A stretch of DNA of 11,255 bases from JADHUC01 sp964617665 (GTDB taxonomy: Bacteria; Planctomycetota; Planctomycetia; Pirellulales; Pirellulaceae), in the NCBI GenBank assembly GCA_964617665.1, contig CAZUAH010000458.1, positions 1 through 11,255 on the forward strand, given 5' to 3'. A program made the position numbers and the translations under genes. Shown piece by piece: positions 6,723-11,255 of the stretch (position 1 is its first letter; the number at the start of each line of letters is the position of its first letter). A model generated the notes under the pieces. It searched no databases. It was not told the DNA's origin and saw only the letters and a list, made by a program, of their open reading frames with translations.

Positions 6723-7130
6723 ATGAACGCAGTCAACTTCGTGATCTTGGGTCACGGTCCTCCGCTCTGGTTCATGGCGATATTGTGGGGCGGCCTTGCC
6801 TTGCTGGTCATCCTGCCTTCGATCCTGGGAGGCTTTGTAGGATTGTCATGGCCCACGTCCGTTCGAGCGGACCGCGCAGGAGGACACCCATCCAGCTTCA
6901 GGCCGCGTGCCATTGTGTGGGTCTTCGTGCGGGCATTAGCGCTGAGTGTTGTGCTCGTTCCTCTCGCTTTCGTGCTGTTTGGCACAATGAGCGCCGTTTT
7001 CGGAGCCGGCGTCGCCGGCTTTGTGCTCAATGCCGTTCTCACTCGCATTTCCGTGCACCGTCGCGAGACCACTGCACAACATCAAGGCGACCAGACGGCT
7101 TGCGAAAAGGAAGGAACACCCGATGAATGA
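6723..7130 (+). CDS. Small polytopic membrane protein, uncharacterised
   Basis: This 135-residue protein starts at ATG 6723 with AGGAG seven bases upstream. Hydrophobic segments lie at about 15-42, 63-87 and 88-107, with an Arg-rich loop (48-63) and a polar, glutamine- and glutamate-rich tail. By the positive-inside rule the Arg-rich loop and tail are probably cytoplasmic. It begins 31 bp after the 6179 gene, and its last codons overlap the start of the next gene by 8 bp, so translation is probably coupled. I do not recognise the family. Confidence 0.75.
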   Translation: MNAVNFVILGHGPPLWFMAILWGGLALLVILPSILGGFVGLSWPTSVRADRAGGHPSSFRPRAIVWVFVRALALSVVLVPLAFVLFGTMSAVFGAGVAGFVLNAVLTRISVHRRETTAQHQGDQTACEKEGTPDE

Positions 7131-7596
7131 GCACGCACATCAATCGCGGCGTTCCTCGTTCCGCTGGGTCTGGCGAGTGTTGTACATCATCTCGCCCGCC
7201 GCCGTATCGGTGCCACTTTCGGCTCTTGGGAGCGTCGTCGGACAGGCCACGCAGAGCTACGACATCAGCTTGTTCGTTTGGTTGTTCATTTGGATCGTCT
7301 TCGTCACCCTATTGTTGATCTTCAAGTGGCGTGACTTTGTGTTCTTGGCGTGGGGAGCGCCGTTGGCCCTGGCGGTGCTCTTGGGGATGGTCATCGTTGC
7401 GATTAACGCGAATCCCCTCAACGAGCCTCGCCGGGGGCTTGAGCTGCCCACTGAGGTAATCGTCTTCGTCGTGTACGCCGCTGCAATTCTTCCCGGTTTC
7501 GTCGTCGGTCTGGTTGGTTCCGTCGTGCATTTGTGCCTGTGCGTTCGGTCTGCGATCCGAGTGAAAACTGAAGACGAGGAGATAATGACCACTTGA
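7123..7596 (+). CDS. Four-helix membrane protein, uncharacterised
   Basis: The 157-residue product starts at ATG 7123, seven bases after GGAAGGA, inside the end of the 6723 gene. A second ATG at 7127 is out of frame. Helices lie at about 17-40, 47-68, 72-96 and 111-141. The N-terminus is Arg-rich (cytoplasmic side), and the tail is acidic, KTEDEEIMTT. The 97-110 loop carries NPLNEPRRGLELP. No known catalytic motif is visible. The overlap with the preceding gene suggests the two products are made together and may interact. Confidence 0.78.
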   Translation: MNEHAHQSRRSSFRWVWRVLYIISPAAVSVPLSALGSVVGQATQSYDISLFVWLFIWIVFVTLLLIFKWRDFVFLAWGAPLALAVLLGMVIVAINANPLNEPRRGLELPTEVIVFVVYAAAILPGFVVGLVGSVVHLCLCVRSAIRVKTEDEEIMTT

Positions 7597-7665
7597 GCAC
7601 TATGGCTCTCAACGCGGATGCTACAATGCGACGAAGGGCCGGTGCAAATCGTTGGAGAATCACAG

Positions 7666-8241
7666 ATGTCGAAGCGTGCTAGTATTCGCTGTTTCTCGTG
7701 GCCGTTCAGTGCTTGTCTGTTCTTGGTATGTATCGGTTGCCAGAAGAAAACAGCAGAGCCAGATACCTTGTCGCCTTATGCCGAAGGTGCCGCCGAAATT
7801 CAGAAACTTGGCCAGTCCGGGCATTGGAGTTCGTTTGGCGACGGGGCAGATGGCAGAATGGTCAATCTGACTCATTCGCCATTGACCGACGACCAGTTAG
7901 ACGGCCTGCTCAGACTGGAGGTGTTTCAGGACGTTCGTGACCTCCACATCGGTCATTGCAGGGTTACCGACAAAGGCCTGGAACACCTCAAGCGACTAAG
8001 CCGACTTGAGAGGCTGTCCCTCCAGGGTAACGAGATCACGGACGCCGGGCTTGAACACCTCTCAACCCTGGAATCTCTACAGGACCTCAACCTTTACAAA
8101 ACAAACATCACGGATCAAGGGCTAATGCACTTGGCAGGGCTACCAGCCCTCGACGAAGTTGACGTTCGACGAACGGATGTTACGGAAGACGGAGCAAAAA
8201 GGCTGCAGGAAGCGGTACCGCAGTGTCAGATTAAGTTCTAG
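7666..8241 (+). CDS. Leucine-rich repeat lipoprotein, short form
   Basis: This 191-residue protein starts at ATG 7666 with GGAG eight bases upstream. The N-terminus is a signal peptide ending CIGC, so C25 is the likely lipidated residue, although the -3 position is C rather than the usual L, V or I. Residues 68-191 form leucine-rich repeats with a 24-residue period: VTDKGLEHL (100-108), ITDAGLEHL (124-132), ITDQGLMHL (148-156), then a C-terminal cap, AVPQCQIKF. This cysteine-containing repeat type with an ITDxGL core is common in planctomycetes and forms a curved protein-binding scaffold. It should be anchored to a membrane on the outside. Its closest relative here is the 9727 product. It begins 69 bp after the 7123 gene. 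Confidence 0.88.
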   Translation: MSKRASIRCFSWPFSACLFLVCIGCQKKTAEPDTLSPYAEGAAEIQKLGQSGHWSSFGDGADGRMVNLTHSPLTDDQLDGLLRLEVFQDVRDLHIGHCRVTDKGLEHLKRLSRLERLSLQGNEITDAGLEHLSTLESLQDLNLYKTNITDQGLMHLAGLPALDEVDVRRTDVTEDGAKRLQEAVPQCQIKF

Positions 8242-8309
8242 CTCGTCTGACCCCCGAAACCACGTGCGCCAAGACTAACGTGAACGGACGAACTAGCAGG
8301 TCGATCAGC

Positions 8310-8330
8310 CAGCGCGGCGGTCGCGCGCTG
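8310..8330. other. GC-rich hairpin between lipoprotein genes
   Basis: CAGCGCG and CGCGCTG form a perfect 7-bp stem around a 7-base loop. No T-run follows, so intrinsic termination is unlikely. It sits within the 149-bp gap between the 7666 and 8391 genes and might act on mRNA stability or folding. Confidence 0.35.
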
Positions 8331-8390
8331 AGTTAAGCATTGAAAATTCCTGGCCGTCGCTCGGTTAGCTCTATTCAGCAGGGTTAAGTC

Positions 8391-9074
8391 ATGAAAGCTC
8401 TCTTTTTCGGCAAGCTGCCTAGCATTTGCCCGCTCCTTGCCATGTTCCTCGCCATCTCCGGTTGCAGCAATAGAGAACCTTCCACACCAAGCGATGCGAT
8501 GGTCCAGTATGTTGAAGCCATGCACGAAGGCAACGAGCCCAAGCTGTTCGCAGCATTGGAGGCCAGCGAGGCGCAGAAGGAGTTCCTGCGCGTTTCAATG
8601 GACTTTCTCACGGCGATCAGCGACTTTCGCGACGCCTTCATTAACGCCTACGGCCAGCAGGCGTGGAGCAATTTCCAAGACGACAGCAAGGGGCCAAAAG
8701 ACGGCAATGCGAAGTTGAACGCTGCCGATCTTGATGAGGCAGTCGCCAAGGTTCGGAAGGCCACGTTTGACGAACGTGGCGACGAAGCATTCTGTCCGAA
8801 CTTGGATGGACCGGGAAAGACCGTACGGATCGTCAAAGTTGGCAGTGGCTGGCGGGTCGATGCCAACACTGTCTGTCCAACGGCTGTAGAGATGCAGAAA
8901 CAGATTGACCAAATCAAGCCGTTGACGGACGTGATCCGGAAATACAAGAAAGCGATTGGCCACCAAGGCATCGAGCCCGAGGATATTGACGCCGAACTCG
9001 GTCGAGCCATGTTGAAAGTACTTCGAGGAATAGAGACCTCGGCACCGCACCGGTTTAACATCGATGAACTGTGA
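8391..9074 (+). CDS. Lipoprotein, uncharacterised (227 residues)
   Basis: The protein starts at ATG 8391 after a modest AGGG seven bases upstream. The signal peptide ends in a good lipobox, ISGC, with C25 as the lipidated residue. The mature part is largely helical. It begins SDAMVQYVEAMHEGNE, a helix pattern seen at the start of NTF2-like and other small secreted domains. It later contains KTVRIVKVGSGWRVDA, which resembles the closing strands of such domains, but the middle does not fit well and I leave the family open. Two cysteines (C135, C162) could form a disulphide outside the cytoplasm. It lies between the LRR lipoprotein and the L7/L12-like gene, 149 and 89 bp away. Confidence 0.82.
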   Translation: MKALFFGKLPSICPLLAMFLAISGCSNREPSTPSDAMVQYVEAMHEGNEPKLFAALEASEAQKEFLRVSMDFLTAISDFRDAFINAYGQQAWSNFQDDSKGPKDGNAKLNAADLDEAVAKVRKATFDERGDEAFCPNLDGPGKTVRIVKVGSGWRVDANTVCPTAVEMQKQIDQIKPLTDVIRKYKKAIGHQGIEPEDIDAELGRAMLKVLRGIETSAPHRFNIDEL

Positions 9075-9163
9075 TTCGTCTGCCCCGTAGGCACACGCGA
9101 CAATAGCTGCCCAAATGGGCGCGATGCGGCCAACGCGACAGCCATGAAACGGAGGAATGTACG

Positions 9164-9694
9164 ATGGGAGATTCTGTGATCGGGTTTCTTGCAGGTGCAA
9201 CGTTTGCGATGGTTTGCATGCTCTGGTCCCACATTGCGGTACTTCGGAAACGTCTCGCGCGTGTCGAGGGGAAACTGGATGTGTTACTGAAAAACGCCGA
9301 CGTCGAATACGATCCATTCTCCGACATTCCGAATGATGTCGCTGAGGCAGTTCGATCCGGCGACAAAATGCTGGCGATCAAACTGTACCGCGAAGCGACT
9401 GGCAGCAATTTGCGTGACGCGAAAGAGTTCATTGAAGATCTACAATGCCGTAGCGGAATCGGCAACGCTGCAGCAGCGAATATCGTCGCCCTTACGTTTA
9501 TGCTCATGCTAACAATGGGTGTTTGCTCTGCTGTGTGTACGCTCGCAACGCTGTTGATAATGCAACCGAATCCCGGCAGCTTTCTTAATTCTGTTCCAGT
9601 CCTCATTGCCGGGGTGGTTGGGGCATTCGCCGGGATGGTGATCTTCGCGGTCATTTACGGATCAAGACAAAAACGCAAGTCAGAGGATTTATGA
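9164..9694 (+). CDS. Membrane protein with ribosomal L7/L12 C-terminal-like domain
   Basis: This 176-residue protein starts at ATG 9164, seven bases after GGAGGA. One N-terminal helix (about 5-27) and a basic, coiled-coil-like segment, LRKRLARVEGKLDVLLKN (27-44), precede the domain at about 55-94. There DIPNDVAEAVRSGDKMLAIK followed by YREATG and LRDAKEFIEDL match the L7/L12 C-terminal fold (helix with GxKxxAIKxYRExTG, then LxxAKxxIE). Two C-terminal helices follow (about 105-133 and 143-166), and the tail is charged. True L7/L12 is a soluble ribosome-stalk protein of about 120 residues that recruits translation factors. Here the domain is embedded in a membrane protein, so it is not a stalk protein. 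Membrane-attached versions are known as unnamed proteins in several phyla. The stop overlaps an ATG at 9691 (ATGA). Confidence 0.88.
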   Translation: MGDSVIGFLAGATFAMVCMLWSHIAVLRKRLARVEGKLDVLLKNADVEYDPFSDIPNDVAEAVRSGDKMLAIKLYREATGSNLRDAKEFIEDLQCRSGIGNAAAANIVALTFMLMLTMGVCSAVCTLATLLIMQPNPGSFLNSVPVLIAGVVGAFAGMVIFAVIYGSRQKRKSEDL

Positions 9695-9726
9695 CAAGAG
9701 CTTGGCTTGAAACGGGGAGAAGAAGA

Positions 9727-10896
9727 ATGTTGATCAAGAACAGACTGTTTTGTTTCGTCTCTGTGGCCGTGCTACTGACGACGGGCTGTGACAAAGGCAC
9801 GTCACCGGTCAAGCAGTCCGGACCTTCGATAAAGAGATTGCCCGAAAAAGAGACCGTCCTGGAAGACTTGCTGGATCTCGATGCGTATGTCTACGAGTTC
9901 TCAGGAACGTTCCTTGAATTGTGGCTGGAATGCGAACTGGAAAACACGGAGACGAAAGACAGAGAATTGCTTCCGTCCTTCGGACCAGCGACTGTGGCGA
10001 GGGCGGCATTCGAAGGTAGGACCGGCTCAATCGCGCAGAAGCTAACCGGAACGATCGTTGTCTGGGAGACAGATGGAGGCTCGACGTTGAGACTGCGGGT
10101 GTCGGCCGAGGTGTCTCATGCGGATCCCGCAGCCTCGGACCCACAGGAAGAAATCACGAGTGTGACGCGCCATGGAACCACAGGCGTGGCTGAGTTCACC
10201 GAGATGACCATCCCTGCGATGCCGAAAGCGTCCACTGACGGCCCCACTCGGAGTGGCAGTGGTTCGGCCGGCAGCGATATCCCGGATGTCGTTCAACTCC
10301 CAAAGGAGGCAGGCAAGGAGTTTGTGATTTTCTGGTACAGCCGGGAGGAACATCAATACGAGCCTGGGACAACATCGCGCGAGAAAGCGGCATCGAGAAA
10401 GGTGACCGTACGGCTGAAGGGACGACTTCTGGCCGAGCAAGTGCCGGAATACAAAAGCGAGCCGGACGACGGCACCGCCGTCACCGCGTTAGAGAGCCTT
10501 GACGCAAATATCCAGCGGTACGACACGGGAAACGTTCGACGAGTCTACTTCGGTCAGTCAAACGAAGTCACCGACGACGAGCTGACCCATCTCCGCGGCT
10601 TACCAAACCTGGAATCTCTGGAAATCCACAGTCCGAAGATCACGGATGCCGCGCTTGAACACCTGAGAACGCTGACCGCTCTGAAGAAACTTGACCTGCG
10701 CAGCACGAACGTGACGGACGCAGGATTGGAGCACCTGAAAGGCCTGACCAAGCTCAAGACGCTGAATCTCCACGAGACTAAGGTAACGCACGAAGGCGTG
10801 AAAGCGCTGGAACAGGCCTTACCGCAGTGCAAAATCTGGGGGAGCCCTGTCACGCCAGAAGCCGAGTTGGAGGCTCAGCCAAGTAAATCCACGTAG
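9727..10896 (+). CDS. Leucine-rich repeat lipoprotein, long form
   Basis: This 389-residue protein starts at ATG 9727, six bases after GGGGAGA. An ATG at 9691 overlapping the previous stop would add 12 residues ahead of the signal peptide and is less likely. The signal peptide ends TTGC, giving a probable lipidated C21 (relaxed lipobox). Residues 22-245 form a beta-rich domain I do not recognise, with a G/S-rich linker near 170-184. Residues 249-371 are leucine-rich repeats: VTDDELTHL (281), ITDAALEHL (305), VTDAGLEHL (329), and the cap VKALEQALPQCKIW. The short LRR lipoprotein at 7666 has the same repeat architecture and cap, so the two are paralogous in that half. It begins 32 bp after the L7/L12-like gene and is probably co-transcribed with it. 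A surface-anchored binding role is likely but unproven. Confidence 0.88.
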   Translation: MLIKNRLFCFVSVAVLLTTGCDKGTSPVKQSGPSIKRLPEKETVLEDLLDLDAYVYEFSGTFLELWLECELENTETKDRELLPSFGPATVARAAFEGRTGSIAQKLTGTIVVWETDGGSTLRLRVSAEVSHADPAASDPQEEITSVTRHGTTGVAEFTEMTIPAMPKASTDGPTRSGSGSAGSDIPDVVQLPKEAGKEFVIFWYSREEHQYEPGTTSREKAASRKVTVRLKGRLLAEQVPEYKSEPDDGTAVTALESLDANIQRYDTGNVRRVYFGQSNEVTDDELTHLRGLPNLESLEIHSPKITDAALEHLRTLTALKKLDLRSTNVTDAGLEHLKGLTKLKTLNLHETKVTHEGVKALEQALPQCKIWGSPVTPEAELEAQPSKST

Positions 10897-10909
10897 GAGA
10901 CGGACGCCC

Positions 10910-10940
10910 GCGAGTCTTGGAGGGGCTCGCCTACATTTTC
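10910..10940 (+). terminator. Possible intrinsic terminator after the long LRR gene
   Basis: GCGAG (10910-10914) pairs with CTCGC (10926-10930). The stem extends inward with wobble pairs, TCTT against GGGG, leaving a three-base loop. TTTT follows at 10936-10939, after a five-base gap. An outer GTAGG/CCTAC pair (10893-10897, 10930-10934) could compete. The T-run is short and offset, so this is tentative. Confidence 0.35.
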
Positions 10941-10961
10941 TCACAGCCTTGGAGCCAAATC

Positions 10962-11255
10962 ATGAACACAACCACTATTCCGTGTGCTCTGGCGGTGTTT
11001 GCCATAATGCCGGCCGTTGCCCGGGCCAACGCTGGGCCGCCGCATGTTCCTGGGCGCCTGATTGGCGAGCCGAACGGGCTGGAATCGATGGCCATCAAAC
11101 ACGAACGGCTGAGCTTTGACCTGCGCCCCCTGGTCGGTGCCGGGTCCGCTCAAGTCGAAGCCTTGTACGAAATCGAAAACACCGGCGAGGAATGTACCGT
11201 GGCAGCGTCAGTTGTGTCCATGGTCAGAGGGACTGCCTCGGTACACGGAACAGAT
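10962..11255 (+). CDS. Secreted protein, N-terminal part (3' end outside window)
   Basis: ATG 10962 follows GGAG with seven bases between and opens 98 codons to the window edge. The first 24 residues form a signal peptide (hydrophobic core ALAVFAIMPAVA, cleavage after ANA). The mature part reads HERLSFDLRPLV then VEALYEIENTGEE with alternating hydrophobics. This looks like the first strands of an extracellular beta-sandwich domain; a charged-strand DLRPL motif ahead of an ExxNxG turn recurs in planctomycete exported proteins. No lipobox is present, so it is probably free or anchored by its missing C-terminus. It is 65 bp after the long LRR gene, beyond a possible terminator. Confidence 0.8.
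   Translation, partial: MNTTTIPCALAVFAIMPAVARANAGPPHVPGRLIGEPNGLESMAIKHERLSFDLRPLVGAGSAQVEALYEIENTGEECTVAASVVSMVRGTASVHGTD

Noticed and set aside
8244..8255. TCGTCTGACCCC after the short LRR gene and TCGTCTGCCCCG after the 8391 gene (9077-9088).
   Set aside because: The match is only 8-11 bases with no palindrome or wider similarity, so chance is adequate.
8595..9317. A 240-residue minus-strand frame opposite the 8391 lipoprotein gene.
   Set aside because: It covers the ends of two well-supported plus-strand genes, and its translation is Arg-rich with no domain or ribosome-binding site.
9164..9694. Calling the L7/L12-like gene a true ribosomal protein (rplL).
   Set aside because: It has three membrane helices, lacks the L7/L12 dimerisation N-domain and hinge, and is not next to rplJ or rpoB.

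Overview
The window reads as part of a Planctomycetota chromosome. This is inferred from protein style, not from any marker gene. The signs are a long WD40 array, paired zinc ribbons of the type CPxC with an AGKRLKCPKC-like core ahead of a single membrane anchor, lipoproteins carrying 24-residue leucine-rich repeats of the ITDxGLxHL type capped by ALPQCKI, a membrane-bound ribosomal L7/L12 C-terminal-like domain, and many small membrane proteins without familiar names. I see no tRNA, rRNA, CRISPR array, transposase, integrase or recognisable defence gene.

Layout. Bases 1-1325 hold the 3' end of a WD40 protein (eight 42-46-residue blades; the N-terminus is off the left edge). Its last roughly 100 codons are read out of frame through the frameshifted remains of a beta-sandwich domain protein that becomes open again to 1632. 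At 1762-4236 lies an 824-residue zinc-ribbon membrane protein with a large extracytoplasmic part and a pilin-like calcium-loop type C-terminus. At 4277-4691 are two small membrane ORFs, the first apparently frameshifted. A five-helix membrane protein is coded on the minus strand at 4694-5350 and converges on them with only 2 bp between stop codons.

From 5606 to the right edge all genes are on the plus strand and closely spaced, mostly 31-149 bp apart with one 8-bp overlap. In order they are two related polytopic proteins (the second fused to a ferredoxin-like soluble domain), two further polytopic proteins that overlap, a short LRR lipoprotein, a 227-residue lipoprotein, the L7/L12-like membrane protein, a longer LRR lipoprotein, and the start of a secreted protein. 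Every product is predicted to sit in or outside the cytoplasmic membrane. This looks like an envelope-protein neighbourhood, but no pathway can be named from sequence alone.

Structures outside genes include a perfect palindrome at 5497-5529 with a degraded second copy at 1721-1755, a GC-rich hairpin at 8310-8330, and a possible terminator at 10910-10940. The most useful leads are the palindromic element, the paralogous membrane module in the 5606 and 6179 genes, the L7/L12-like membrane protein, and the decay around 1000-1632 and 4277-4466. No stretch longer than 300 bases lacks a gene or pseudogene.
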